Shown here: positions 22,900 through 33,587 of the stretch, one piece after another | How positions within the stretch are numbered: position 1 is the stretch's first letter | Layout: each line of letters opens with the position of its first letter | From: Gracilaria vermiculophylla | Taxonomy: Eukaryota > Rhodophyta > Florideophyceae > Gracilariales > Gracilariaceae | Reading direction: 5' to 3' | DNA: 52,793 nucleotides | NCBI GenBank assembly: GCA_019155205.2 | Contig: JAHNZQ020000092.1 | Span: 1,471,890-1,524,682 of the forward strand | Notes under the pieces: model-generated | The model's database searches: none | Told to the model about the DNA's origin: nothing | Seen by the model: the letters and a program-made list of their open reading frames with translations, nothing else | Made by a program: the position numbers and the translations under genes

Positions 22900-24300
22900 G
22901 CGAGGGAGCTTTATCTTTCGAACAATCCTTGCCTTCTAGTACACCCCGGTAGATCGCACATGTAATTCACTATGAGGAGGGCGTTTTACTGGCCGCACGT
23001 GGCTTATAAGGCATTCCAAACGGTGGCGGATTGTCACTCGTGCGCAGCTTGGAGAAATATACACAAACAACGGACATCTCACACCCAGTTCCCGCCTTCA
23101 GGACCTTTGGAGTTCGTGGTTATGCATGGTTTGGGCCCTCTCCCCATGTTGGAGAAAGGATACCGATTCATCTTCATGATCATCGCTCGGTTCTCGAAGA
23201 TCGCGCCCGCCATTCCCCTCAGGAGCACCATGGCAGCAGTAATTGCTCACAACTTTCTGGAGAATTAGGTGTACCCATATGGAATCCCTATGTGCCACCT
23301 TATGGAAAATGGACTCCAGCTCGCGGCGAAGCTACTCAGCAGCGTCTCAGGAAAAGTGGGGATGAAGCAATTGTTTACCACTGCATACGTCCGCCAGACT
23401 AAGGAACAGGCGGAGTGGTTTAAGAACATTTTCGCTTCATGGCTGAGACACTACGCCGTGAATTACCTGAAGGATTGGGACGCGTATGCCGACCCGCTCA
23501 AATATGAATATAAGCTGCAGATGCACCACTCCACGGGAACCGCCGCTTTCCATCCGGGGCTCGCACGCGTCCCGCCTAGTGCCGTTATTGCATTACGCCC
23601 GCCGGCGCACCCGGCGGATGGATCACAGGCACCAAGAGCGGCTCCATTAAATGGCTCCATTTTGAGGCGCTATGAAGACACACTATCGCCCGCGAAAAAG
23701 AGACTCAACGCCTCGCAGCGGAGATATAAACTGGATTTTCACCTGAAAGTGAAAGACTGCATTCACCTAAAGGAAGGCCATGAGATTTTTCTCGATACAC
23801 CTTGGGAGACGACTGAATAACCGCCGTATATCACGCGCAACGTAGCGCCAAACACCTGAGGCCCTTACAAAATCCTGGACACATACAGGGACACTGTCGC
23901 CATTGAAGTAAGCGAGCTCCGAGACGTCATTTCCCGTGATCTGATGATTAAATTTCCAACTCCCAGCCTTTCAGGAACGCCCGCCATCCCACCTCGCCGG
24001 CCACACGCGGAAATTTCAACCCCGACCACCACAAGAGCGACGGAAATGATGGAAATTGGAAATCCAGTCACAATTCTCGGTGAACCATTGGTGATAGCTC
24101 CAGGGGCCGTCATGACCCCGCAAGGTGATACTCTCTATGCGGTGGATCATATCGCCTATCACCGACAAACCCCTGCAAGACTACTGTAACGTGTACGATG
24201 GTACAAATGCATCTCTATGGCTGACACGGAGAAACCCTCAGGACACATTCGGGAGAATTTTTTCAGGAGATACTACGCCAATTTAGAGCGGATACGCATA
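22900..24300 (+). pseudogene. Gypsy A integrase with C-terminal chromodomain (broken)
   Basis: Zinc-binding region: RRAFYWPHVAYKAFQTVADC HSC. Core: FVVMHGLGPLP, where the first Asp is His; MENGLQLAAKL, where the usual DNG is ENG; and EQAEWFKNIF with the Glu. After SILRRYEDTLSPAKKRL comes a chromodomain: YAVDHIAYHRQTPARLL, a stop, then RVRWYKCISMADTEKPSGH (24137-24250). Chromodomains direct insertion to marked chromatin in chromoviruses. Core mutations and stops inactivate it. Confidence 0.8.
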
Positions 24301-24575
24301 TTCGTATAGGCGTTTCCGTTTAGTAATTTGAGAGGGGCTCCAATACGGATTTGATTCTCGTTCTCCTCTATCTTTCCCTCACCTGGAATTTTATTTTCTC
24401 CTCCAGATCGCTGTTGGCCGTTTGTCGTTGCTTTCGCGGCAGCCTTTTTCGTCGCTGGGCGCTCAGGCATAGCCACCTAATACTGCAATCACCCGTTGGA
24501 GAGCAGCTGCTTCACCTCAAGGGTGTTTTATTCTGTCCGTACGTGGCATACCTCCCATTCCCGGGTTCTTTACGC

Positions 24576-25290
24576 CTACAGGTCACCAAACGGCATGGAA
24601 TACTGCACTTCTAGGCGTGCCTTCGCAGTTACCGCTTGGCGCTTAAGTAAGCCTGCCAGGCTCTCATTGATGGCAGCCATCGAGGCTCGGTCTGCCCGGG
24701 CCGTGTGGACCTCCGGAACCCAGTTGCGAGCATCGCACAAGGCACTCACAGGAGAAGTAGAAGCAGGACGGCCTGACACCAGACAAATCTGCACCAACTT
24801 CTGGAAAGCATTACCAAGAGCAGCAGAGGACAAACCGCCCTAGGGTAGGCCAAAAGCGAAAATCTCCGTCGACAGAACAACAAACGCTACAGAAAGAGTC
24901 GCGAACGACAGACCAGCTGGGACGGTGGGCTCCCGAGTGGATGTAGCGGGCACTGCTACAGATGTCGCCAGAGCCAAGAATGGAGCAACCGGCACCGGAT
25001 GTGAAGGTGACACAGAAGCCGAGACGCTTCTCAGGTAGGGCTGAATAATCAGAACTGGGACGCTCCTTGGTTTGGGTTGCTTCTTAGCAGCCGAAACAAT
25101 CTGGACGGGAGTAATATCGTCCTATTCCATAGGCATCAGATTGGCTACCCCCGGAAAAGGATCCTGCACCGATGCTGGAGGAAGCGTCCCTTCCTCGGGA
25201 GGTACAGCCACGTCCTATGACGGAGCTGGGAGCGGAAGTGGCGTACGGATCGCCAGTCTCTCGACTATAGGATCATAGTCGGGGAATACG
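24576..25290 (-). pseudogene. Opposite-strand ORF of Gypsy A (unknown protein, decayed)
   Basis: Reading minus, a mostly open frame runs from about 25290 to the stop at 24576-24578, with stops at 24840-24842 and two more upstream. The N-terminal half is rich in Pro, Ala and Val (LPLPAPS, PPEEGTLPPASVQDPFPG). The C-terminal half is GGLSSAALGNAFQKLVQICL ... GRPASTSPVSAL ... DRASMAAINESLAGLLKRQ ... LTAKARLEVQ ... FGDL. The same protein, ending in the same FGDL-stop, lies antisense in Gypsy B. AATAAAA follows about 45 bases after the stop (24526-24532). No family recognised; compare the antisense extra ORFs of plant Tat/Ogre-type Gypsy elements. A gag that was inverted in an ancestor is the alternative. 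Confidence 0.6.
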
Positions 25291-25749
25291 AAGAGAAGAC
25301 GGACAATGGGATTTAGTGGAGGAAATGAACAGCTTTGTGCGAAATGGGTTCATCGAGAACGGAGGACGACGACAGAAAAGAAGGCATAAGTATAAGTTCG
25401 TTGTCTCCAATGAGAACGGGCGAGCGGACGCGACGACTCGGGCGTTTCCCGAAAGGAATCCCCGAGGAATTCGGAGTGCCAAGCGCTCTAGCACTAGCCG
25501 TGAACACCAAGAAGAAGCTAAAGAGGTTACTTTTAGAAGAGTCAGGGGCCTAGAACCGCTTCAAAGGAGATCCATGAGCCTGCAGTTGGTATGCAGAGCG
25601 GGAACGGGGAAGTTCGAAGGAATCCTTAGAGGCGAGGATTTGTCATATAGCGGGAGACCTTTATGAAGTCACCACCGTTAGGAGCCATTTAAGACCTAGC
25701 TATGGAAAGCTGCACCTCGCGGACGTGGTGCAATTAAGGAAAGGGGATA
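25291..25749 (+). other. Conserved region before the 3' LTR of Gypsy A, with polypurine tract
   Basis: At 25640-25745 the plus strand can be read as IAGDLYEVTTVRSHLRPSYG and KLHLADVVQLRKGDMYY. The matching stretch in Gypsy B (42907-42985, minus) is clearly homologous, including the purine run AAGGAAAGGGGA next to the LTR. Whether it is coding is uncertain. The rest of the stretch has no recognised motif. Confidence 0.5.
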
Positions 25750-26872
25750 TGTATTATAGTGAATCCTAAGGTAATATTGTCTTGTGGCTTTTCGACGGGA
25801 TATTCCTAAAAAGGTTTTATATTTTTTTCACTGAGCCGCGTGGTGCATTATTCGGCTCACGTATGCCACAATACTCCTGAAGATTTGCAGAATTTACATT
25901 TGTTTTCGTTAACTAATATAGTTAATTTGACTGTTTTGCAGTAGTTAGACCAATCGAGAGGGGCTTCCTGCACCATACGTAATCTTCCGGGTGAGTCCCA
26001 CCTCTCGTGGAAGTAAATAGCACCCTTGAGTTTTCTTCTATTTTTCTGATTGGAGTCTCTTGTCTTACGCCTTCACGTTTCTAAGCCGCCAATCCCCAGG
26101 TTGCCTCATAGCAGCCTCTGTAGGAGCATTGTCCACCCAGTGAACCCTCTTCTCCGCTTGGTGCTTGCGGACCCCCTTTCAGGATCCCCTCGGCTCGCGA
26201 TCTTGACCACTGGAGACCACTTTTAGGAACTCTCTGTGGTACTGTCAGCTCTCCTCTCGAAGTAGTAAAGCACAACGTCCGTTCGGAGTTTTTGTTGACT
26301 TTAAAGGTGCGTGTTCCTAAAAGTGGTCTCCGGTATCCGCTGTCGCGGGCCGGGGGAGTTCTTCAAGGGGATCCGCCTACATCAAGCGGAAGGGAAGGTT
26401 CACTGGGCGGACAATGCTCCTACAGGCCCTGCTACGATGCGACCTGGGGATCAGCGGCTTAGAAACCTGAGTTGATCGACAAGAGAATCCAACCGGAAAA
26501 GTAGATGAAGACTCGAGGGTGCTTGTTTTTACTTCCCCAGAGGTGGAGCTCAACCGGCAGATTCAGTATCTAGCCGGGAGCCCGCCTCCGCAGGTCTCAC
26601 TACTGTACTAATTTCCTGCGTAAATTAACTAAAATAAATAATAATTCTCCCGATCCTTAAGGATACTGTAGCACACGCGGGCGGAATTCTGCACCACGTG
26701 GCCCGGCTAATAAAATACGAGCCCTCCTAAGGAATATTATACCATAAGGCCAAACCACCATTTTTCCCTTAGGAGCCACTGTACGTTACTAAACTCTCGC
26801 CTTTAGAGTCACCACAAACTCCAAACGGACGTTGCGCGCTATCACCTCGAAAGGTGAACTGACGATACCACA
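25750..26872 (+). repeat. 3' LTR of Gypsy A, interrupted by a solo LTR
   Basis: Left part 25750-26234 starts TGTATTATAGTGAATCC; right part 26794-26872 ends GACGATACCACA. Together they give one LTR of the 552-bp family. The part between is an inverted solo LTR. It has diverged strongly from the 5' LTR. Confidence 0.8.
26235..26793 (-). repeat. Solo Gypsy LTR inserted in an LTR
   Basis: Starts TGTGGTACTGTCAG on the plus strand (the reverse of an LTR end) and finishes at the reverse of an LTR start. It is flanked by CTCTC at 26230-26234 and at 26794-26798, a 5-bp target duplication. No internal element sequence remains, so recombination between LTRs has removed it. Confidence 0.85.
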
Positions 26873-28630
26873 ATAGCAAATGGGGTCGTGTGAAATACAC
26901 TCACGGGTATTGTTTATGTTGATGACGAAGGTATTGAGAGCGACGGAGATAACCTCAAAAATTCAATCTCCAGCAGGCAAGAGCTTGTGAGGGTTTTCCG
27001 TTCCAAAACTAAAGAATATATGCATACGAGCAACTGTCCGAGTCGGAACCCGACGAACAAACACGGTAGTGACCTTTATTATTAGAACGACGAGACTGTT
27101 TACACCGGTGAGCGGTAGGAATTACTTCGATCTTCTCAGCACTGAGGAGGCGATAATCGTTTTCAAAGAGAGTCTTCGTAGTTTATATCCGATTCGTAAC
27201 CCGAATCATCTGGGTCTGGACATCTACGACAAATCCTTGGTACTCCGACACAATTGCTCTGGGCGCACCTAGGCTTTCCAGGATATAGTTTACATCTTCT
27301 CTCAAAAGTCTACTGTCCTCTAAGAAATACGGAGGAAGGGAATCAGAAAATCATCGCCCGAGTTCCGGCACCTGCTCCCAAAGAGAGATGTGTGCAGCGT
27401 GCAGTATATCCAATTTCAACTACAGGAAACGGGAACCAGCTGGACCGCACTGTTGAGAGCTTCTACCCCCAGACAGAAAACAAATACCAAAGCCGAATTC
27501 TGTGTGCATGAGCTCTCATATAGAAGGCTCGAAATTTCGAACAAATATTGGTCCAGTACTCTTTCGGCATACATTACTGAAAGCCACTTTTGTTTTCAAG
27601 CATTTCGTATGCGAACTTTAATAATTATTTCCAATCGTGTTTTGCAACTGTTGTAAATTATCCTTATTTATATTTTATTTGTATGTTTTTGATAGTTTTT
27701 TATATCATAAATATGAAATACGTTAACAAGGAACGGATACATTCATGAATTACTAGTATTCAGTATATGATATAAATACGATGGTACATAGAAACAGCTG
27801 TGAAAAAATGACAAAGAAGAATTATGTGTCCTTATACATTTACCCTATGCACAGCAAAAACCAAGTGCAGCGCAATGCCAGTATTTATGTTGCATCTTTC
27901 CACGGAATAAATCATTCTGACATACTTAAGGCAAGAACTATGCATCTAAACAGTATTTGAATGTCTATTTCAATCCGAGGAGGCGGTGCACAAGATTGAT
28001 TCGCTGTTCAGTATTAATTATTACTTGGTTACTATTACATATTCGAGGCAAATATCTAAAACCAAAGTCTCTCCATATATAATAGTAACACAAGCACGCT
28101 CCGAGCGTGAAGAGATATAAAATTATGTTACTTTGAGGCAGAAGTGTGCGTTCGGAATCTTCTGGGACTCGAACAAGTGGATTATTTATTTTCAACTCAT
28201 TCAAATCATGTACTACAACCATAGCATTGGGCCTTAATCACGCATGAGGCAATTTATACATATAGAACCATAATAAAAACTAGTATTTTGGAGAGAGTCG
28301 AAAACGTTAAGAAGCAGTTTTATAAACAAAAAAAAAATCATTCACATGTTTTAGAACAAAATGCTATTTCTTTAAGTTTCTACTGCAACAGACGGCATGT
28401 TTTAAAACATGTATTTAGATGAATCTATCGGGATTAAAAGCCAAAAGATTCTAAGTTCAATTTAAAGCTTTTAATCAATAGTGTAATACTTTAAGCGGTT
28501 GTTAAAATAATAAAAGTGAAAAAACACAAAGTTTAAAAAGAATTTGATCACGGCTCAGTATAAACGATAGTGATTGGCTATAGTCAGGCAAAAATAGATA
28601 TATTATTTCATAAGTTGTTGAAAAACGGCG
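26873..28630. other. Unassigned DNA right of Gypsy A
   Basis: 26873-27660 has several short open stretches on the plus strand (27069-27272, 27254-27511, 27390-27656) without recognised motifs; they may be remains of another element. 27660-28630 is AT-rich with no ORF worth calling. Confidence 0.4.
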
Positions 28631-29494
28631 TTGATGTCGATCGGTAAATCACGAGAATGGAGGCCAAATGACCCCATACAGTATGAGAACATTACAGTAA
28701 AGCACTTCAGTCGTGCACATAAAGTACTTGATGTTCTTTACGAGCATGACCCTGCTCGTCGAACACGGATCAACCCTCTCGCTGTACCTCAACATTACAT
28801 CACATCTTTGTTTCCTGAGGTGCCTAAAGCACGCTCAACCTTCCGGCGCGCTCCACACATTTGTCTGCATTTGCTCAAAGCCCGCAACGTTCCTCGCTTT
28901 ATCGCATGCTCTCTTCTACCGACGCTGCCGGCGAAGCACTCCGATGTCTCCATTGCGCGCGCGGTGCTCAACGCCACTCATAGCCCGCAACCGTCAACGC
29001 CACCAAGCGCTAGTGTAGCAATCTTTACCATAAACTTTACCATTGCCGTCAACCCATGCGTGCGCGCATGGCGCAGGCCGATGCCTCAAAAGCGTTTTTT
29101 ACACAGTTTGGACACCTCGTGTGTTCGCCTACCTATTTGTGCTGCTCGCACAATCTTCAACCCTTCCCCGAACATATCGCTCGCTACTGCCCGTCACCTC
29201 GCCCTCTTGCCGCCCCGCCACCGTTTCGATCGATTGCGCGTCGCGCTCTTCCACACCTACTGCCTCTCCTGTTCAGCCGCAACTTCTGCTGCCCCCCATT
29301 TGCCTCTGGCTGTCCTTAGGTATCCCTGTCCACCGCCCTTACCGTGCTCTATTCAAGGCCACATCTACTGCTTGCGTTTGGCCCTCTGTAAGCACTCTTT
29401 GACTTCGCCGGCGGAAGCGACCGATTTGAGCACAATACAAAAGGATCAAGAAACACGACGATTGCTCCTGACTCAGGGTTATTCGTTTGCATAG
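28631..29494 (+). CDS. Doubtful 287-codon open frame
   Basis: The frame is open from ATG 28631 to 29494, but the C-rich stretch 28850-29400 is open in two other frames too (28713-29018 and 29043-29402), so the length alone means little. The product is rich in Pro, Ala, Leu, Arg and Cys, with no domain, signal peptide or clear membrane segment. It may be the edge of a GC-rich regulatory region rather than a gene. Confidence 0.2.
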   Translation: MMSIGKSREWRPNDPIQYENITVKHFSRAHKVLDVLYEHDPARRTRINPLAVPQHYITSLFPEVPKARSTFRRAPHICLHLLKARNVPRFIACSLLPTLPAKHSDVSIARAVLNATHSPQPSTPPSASVAIFTINFTIAVNPCVRAWRRPMPQKRFLHSLDTSCVRLPICAARTIFNPSPNISLATARHLALLPPRHRFDRLRVALFHTYCLSCSAATSAAPHLPLAVLRYPCPPPLPCSIQGHIYCLRLALCKHSLTSPAEATDLSTIQKDQETRRLLLTQGYSFA

Positions 29495-30405
29495 GACCTC
29501 TGAGTTTTATTTACAGAAGAACTTTATTAAGAATTATTCACTATTCTCGTTCACATTCCTGCTCGTTCACGCATGTCAAAAACATCTCTGCAGGAGTACA
29601 GTGCGCCTTATTGAGCTTATACACGGAGACCCAAATGTAGTTCAATGATGATGTCGCTGGCCCTTTGATGCAAACAAATTGTTTTGCAAATCAAGTACAA
29701 GAATACCATGAAGTTGAGAAATCAGAATGTATTAGTAATACAAGCATGGCTCTCACTATTCAAACTTTGATAGATTAGTCGGTATGTCGAGGCATGTGTT
29801 TAGACTAGACGCGAATACAACTGCTCTTGTTGCGGTATGCATGTATCTGATTCTTTCGACGAATGGATGGAAAGAATAGCTCGGGAGAATTTACCTCAAA
29901 GATTTGCGTATATGCCCACTTTTTTGCATTGCAGTTCTTGTGCGCATGTAAAGCAACAGTTATGGGTGTTTGGATACAACAAACCAATCCTTGACAATAC
30001 CGTTGCCTACAACAAGCTAAACACAAGTCAGTCCAGACAATCATGAAGCACGCTGACATTTTTTTCAATGTAGACAACTCGACAACAACAAGACAACCGC
30101 GATTCTTATCAAGCCAAGTCATAGCGTTAGGTTGCTTGTTGATTATCGGGCGCAAATTCAATATCGTTACCTATTTTAGACTTCATTCCTGAAAATATCG
30201 ATATCATGCTTTGAATTTGTAACATATCAACCTTTTCCATGGACAGCTTCAGATTTGTTTAAGATCGTTTTCCATTCTTTGGCCTGAATAATAACTGATC
30301 GTGAGGCATGACTTGGCTTTTCATTGTCATCTCGAACAAGGCGCAATCTATTTTTTTGTGCTGATCTTCATGAGAGATAGAGCTGAAGCGATGAAGGAGG
30401 GAGAG
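29495..30405. other. Intergenic DNA upstream of the secreted-protein gene
   Basis: No recognised gene. A 118-codon frame on the minus strand (29805-30161) has no motif and is likely chance. The right end is the promoter of the next gene. Confidence 0.4.
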
Positions 30406-30412
30406 TATAAAA
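30406..30412 (+). promoter_or_regulatory. TATA box of the secreted-protein gene
   Basis: TATAAAA stands 76 bases before the ATG at 30488, leaving room for a short 5' leader. Confidence 0.5.
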
Positions 30413-30487
30413 CAGACTTTGCCCAGTTCGAATGATTCACGCCTTGCTTAATTTGCAGTACCCGCGTTCCGTATTTTTGAACGCATC

Positions 30488-31724
30488 ATGTTCTCGTCGA
30501 CATTTGCTTTCGCTTTGCATATATTTCTCATTTCCGTCTTTGCAGTTGAGTCAAGCTCGACCCCAAATAGTCTGACAGAAACGATTTGGCCGATAAATAG
30601 ACAAATTTCTTCAGAAGTTCTTCGCTGCAAGTCTTCAAGTCCCATCGTAAAGGGAATTTGTGATGTTGCTCTCCAAAAAATTAACTCGGAACTGGAAAGG
30701 GCTGGAATCAGTGTAAGGAAAGATGGCATCTTGTTTACGTTCGATGATTCGTCTCATGAAAGCATTCCAACTGGACATAGCTGTTCTGTAACCGCAAAAG
30801 TGAGGCATAAGCATGCCTCCGCACATTTTTCAAGCTCGAGCAAACTGAAACTCTCAGCGAAATCTCTCTCTGATGCTATCGCCCTTCGCCTTCACCTTCC
30901 TGTGCATGTGACTGCAAAGGTCGATGTGAGGCAACGCTTTGGTTTTCGTTTCTTTGGGAAATGCAAAAGATATGCCAGGGATACTTTTTCAATGAAGGCT
31001 GGGGCCAACACAAAAGCGGATGTTGTGGTCGGACTGTCGCTCAACCCTTCATTCAAAAAATTGGCAAACGGAAACTTCGAAATTACATTGAAACCTGCCG
31101 TTGCAGCTCTGTTTGAACTCAACGACCTTGATTTGAAATTTAGAGTGAGCAAAGTAAGTCCAATTACGCCTATCTGGACCTTTATTGTTGGGTTTAAGTC
31201 TTCACTCCTCAAATCCATTTCAAGGTTGTTCGAAGGAGACAGTTTGAAGAGCGTGCTGAAAGGTCTTAAGCAAAGTCTCTTATATGATTTCGGAGCGCCT
31301 GTTGTACTCGGCATCGGAGCGCTTCCTCGTCCCCTGGAAGCGCTTATATTCGATGCACTTGGAAACATTGCCGAGCGGGAAGTGGAACGAAAGGCGAAGG
31401 GTTTCGGCGAAAACTTGGAGGACAAGCTGAACGACGAGCTTCGACGCGCGCTCAAGGTGGGAGCTGACGGAAAACGGGTCATCATTATAAAGGGAAATTT
31501 TTTGGAATTGTTGGAGAAATCAGCAAATGCTGACGACGTGTTTGTTGAGCCGCCGCGGTCAAGCGCCCGTCGCGCAAGGCACTCCCGACGATTGCGACGA
31601 CGCTGTGTTCATTCATCCTGCGGACAACGGGCTTCCGGAAGGGCTGATGTCCGTTTTCGTGAGGAACCTTGATTTGGCGACAGACATGTGGGTGATACGG
31701 GGAGTCTTTGGAGCAACCTCATGA
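30488..31724 (+). CDS. Secreted protein of unknown function, C-terminus probably frame-shifted
   Basis: Single-exon host gene. The product starts with a clear signal peptide (hydrophobic FAFALHIFLISVFAV, cleavage likely near residues 20-23), so it enters the secretory pathway. The mature part alternates polar and hydrophobic residues as in beta-rich folds (residues 95-240) and then becomes helical and charged (LGNIAEREVERKAKGFGENL, about 295-330). No family is recognised. In the starting frame the last 35 residues, to 31672, are an arginine-rich run that looks out of frame. From about 31560 the neighbouring frame gives a more natural, acidic end (DDCDDAVFIHPADNGLPEGL ... MWVIRGVFGATS, stop 31722-31724). 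A base error, a real shift or a tiny intron near 31530-31600 would explain this. AATAAA follows directly after the stop. Supported as a gene by the TATA box and signal peptide; function open. Confidence 0.65.
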
Positions 31725-32114
31725 CAATAAACGAAAAGAAATTAACAGCAGCTAAGTACTGTAGCCGTCCAAATTACTCGGGGACGAAAAGACGAATTAA
31801 AAAAAAAATCTTTGCGCGATCAAAAGCCTGTGCAAAAGAATGTCACATGTATGTAGCAATTATGTTGGGCCGAAAAGAGTCCAGAGGCAACTTATTTTGT
31901 ACGCTATTTTGATCTCTTGCATCAAACATCCTGAGTAAAGTACTATACTGTCAAGGTCACCGTTCGGAATACGTGCGGGTAATACTCTGGGTTATTTTAA
32001 CAGCTGGTTCATGCTCGATGTTTTTGCCCCGTGAGACTCGAGCTCAGAACCAGTTTATTATTGAATTCAATTGCAAAACTTGTCCTTACACTGGAATAAT
32101 TTGGCCAGAATTGG

Positions 32115-32169
32115 GTAAGTAAACATAGCCATCTCTTCGGCCTCCTTACACTTCATATACATTTCGCAG
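32115..32169 (+). other. Possible 55-bp intron upstream of the transferase
   Basis: GTAAGT at 32115 and TTCGCAG ending at 32169 are good splice sites. Joining the flanks links an upstream ATG (32018, MFLPRETRAQNQF...) in frame with the transferase and would give a longer cytosolic tail. Otherwise it is an intron in the 5' leader. Confidence 0.4.
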
Positions 32170-32237
32170 CAATCTTCGACTCACTGTCTTTGGCTTTCGA
32201 GGAGATTAGAGTTCGAAAAGAATCATCAAAGCTTGCA

Positions 32238-33587
32238 ATGTTTCGCTTTTCAGCGTCTCGCATGTTCTCTTATTTTCTGATCTTTGGAATACTTGCAATA
32301 CTGTTTGTTCAGCCTTCAATCTTTTCCATAAAGACGGAACCATCTGCGCATTTCTTTTTTGAGCATGCATCTCCGGAATTGCTGTCTCGCAGATATAATA
32401 GATTCAGCCAAAAAGATGTTCATGCAGTGAAGAGGTCACTTACATCCTTGAGTCGAGTGCTTATCGATGAATATGTGACGTGGCACCGCTCCGTTGTATC
32501 TCAAGTACAAAGTGGACAGCTCGATGGCTCTTCTGTCAGAACGCTAATATATATTGGGAATGATGGAGGTCATGGACTTGGTGACCGATTGCGTGGGCTG
32601 CTTCTGGCATACTTCTCGGCCGTTATGACAGATCGTCTGTTGCTCATCTACTGGCAGAACCCATTCCCACTGTCGAACGTTTTGGTTGACAGTTTTCGCT
32701 CTAACTTTACGTATGATGAAACTTATTTTCCATCTCGAGAGAAGGAAAATGGCAGTCCCGATGTGAAGAAGGTTCGAAGGGCAACATTACAGGACTTGCA
32801 CTTCTATTTCGGGGTCAAAGGCAATCACACCAAAATAATGTTTGCTTGTGAACCGCCACCACGATTAGAAGACTTATTTAAAGCGGTGGAAAAGTTTCCG
32901 GGTCTGCCAACTTCTGTTAAGCTGAAAAAAATACTGCCTCTCGAGGTCCCTGTCCAGGACGAACAATTCTTCCCATTGATATTCAAGGCATTGTTTAGAC
33001 CATCACCTGAACTTCGCAGAATGATGGAGGATATTACCGACAACCGCTATCGTCTCATTCCGTCGCGTATATGGAGGAGAGGTTCGTTGACAGGCATTGA
33101 TATTAGTGACCCTTATATTTCTGTACACTCAAGGCTCGGGTTTGGGCTAGGCGAATTCATCAGAAGATTTGAGAGGCAAATGGAAGGGCAAACAATGGAA
33201 TCGGTCGCTTATTGCATGGCGCAAAAAGCTATGAAACTTGCGGAACAAGAAGGGATAACCGATCCACCAAGGTTTTACCTGGCGTGCGACACATTGGAGT
33301 TTCGAAAAATGCTAAGAAAAGCTATTCTGAACATTAATAGCCGCTCACAGGTTAAGTATGGAACATGGAGCATAAAACATGTCAGAGATATGGTGCAAAG
33401 AACAAGGATTGATTTGAAATTATTCATGTACACATTCATCGATCTTTACCTGTTATCAAAAGGTCTCGCTATTTTGAGGAGCGATTCTGGGTTCTCGAAC
33501 CTGGCAATTTGGATGGGTGCATTGCCAACGCAAATGAACTTCGATGTCGAGACAGACTGCAGCTTTGACACAACTCCTAGTCATTAA
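32238..33587 (+). CDS. Type II membrane glycosyltransferase, fucosyltransferase-like
   Basis: 449-residue product. ATG 32238 is chosen because a signal anchor follows at once (residues 9-30, FSYFLIFGILAILFV), giving a short cytosolic tail and a lumenal catalytic domain, as in Golgi transferases. Motifs: GNDGGHGLGDRLRGLLLAYF (about 107-126), then TDRLLLIYWQNPFPL; ISVHSRLGFGLGEF (294-307), where fucosyltransferases of the NodZ/FUT8/plant FUT1 type have H-x-R-x-G-D; FYLACDTLEFRK (346-357), like FLATD; and RSDSGFSNLAIWMG (414-427), like the closing S-G-F/S motif. These loops bind GDP-sugar in that superfamily. Donor and acceptor cannot be told from sequence; cell-wall or matrix glycan synthesis is a fair guess. 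Intact and single-exon from this start; a 5' intron may add residues. Confidence 0.7.
   Translation: MFRFSASRMFSYFLIFGILAILFVQPSIFSIKTEPSAHFFFEHASPELLSRRYNRFSQKDVHAVKRSLTSLSRVLIDEYVTWHRSVVSQVQSGQLDGSSVRTLIYIGNDGGHGLGDRLRGLLLAYFSAVMTDRLLLIYWQNPFPLSNVLVDSFRSNFTYDETYFPSREKENGSPDVKKVRRATLQDLHFYFGVKGNHTKIMFACEPPPRLEDLFKAVEKFPGLPTSVKLKKILPLEVPVQDEQFFPLIFKALFRPSPELRRMMEDITDNRYRLIPSRIWRRGSLTGIDISDPYISVHSRLGFGLGEFIRRFERQMEGQTMESVAYCMAQKAMKLAEQEGITDPPRFYLACDTLEFRKMLRKAILNINSRSQVKYGTWSIKHVRDMVQRTRIDLKLFMYTFIDLYLLSKGLAILRSDSGFSNLAIWMGALPTQMNFDVETDCSFDTTPSH

Larger units (their letters stand above)
14674..26872 (+). mobile_element. Gypsy 'A', chromodomain LTR retrotransposon with nested insertions
   Basis: LTRs at 14674-15225 and 25750-26872 have the same orientation and enclose protease, RT, RNase H, integrase and a chromodomain in Gypsy order on the plus strand. 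Copia C lies inside near the 5' LTR, and a solo LTR splits the 3' LTR. An opposite-strand ORF lies between pol and the 3' LTR. Most of gag is missing: after 100 bp of leader the Copia C insertion starts, and on its far side the element resumes just before protease. The outer flanks (ctcaa and atagc) do not form a target duplication, so the two LTRs may have been recombined. All reading frames are broken. Confidence 0.8.

Noticed and set aside
25316..25666. 116-codon charged frame in Gypsy A
   Set aside because: Not conserved as a frame in Gypsy B; overlaps another frame of similar length; no motif.
14674..26872. tRNA genes or other structured RNA genes in the window
   Set aside because: Initiator-tRNA-like sequences are only 12-15 base primer sites next to LTRs; no full cloverleaf was found by eye.
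26920..26945. Reading VYVDDEG resembling an RT YVDD box
   Set aside because: No other RT motif stands at the right distance on either side; chance match.
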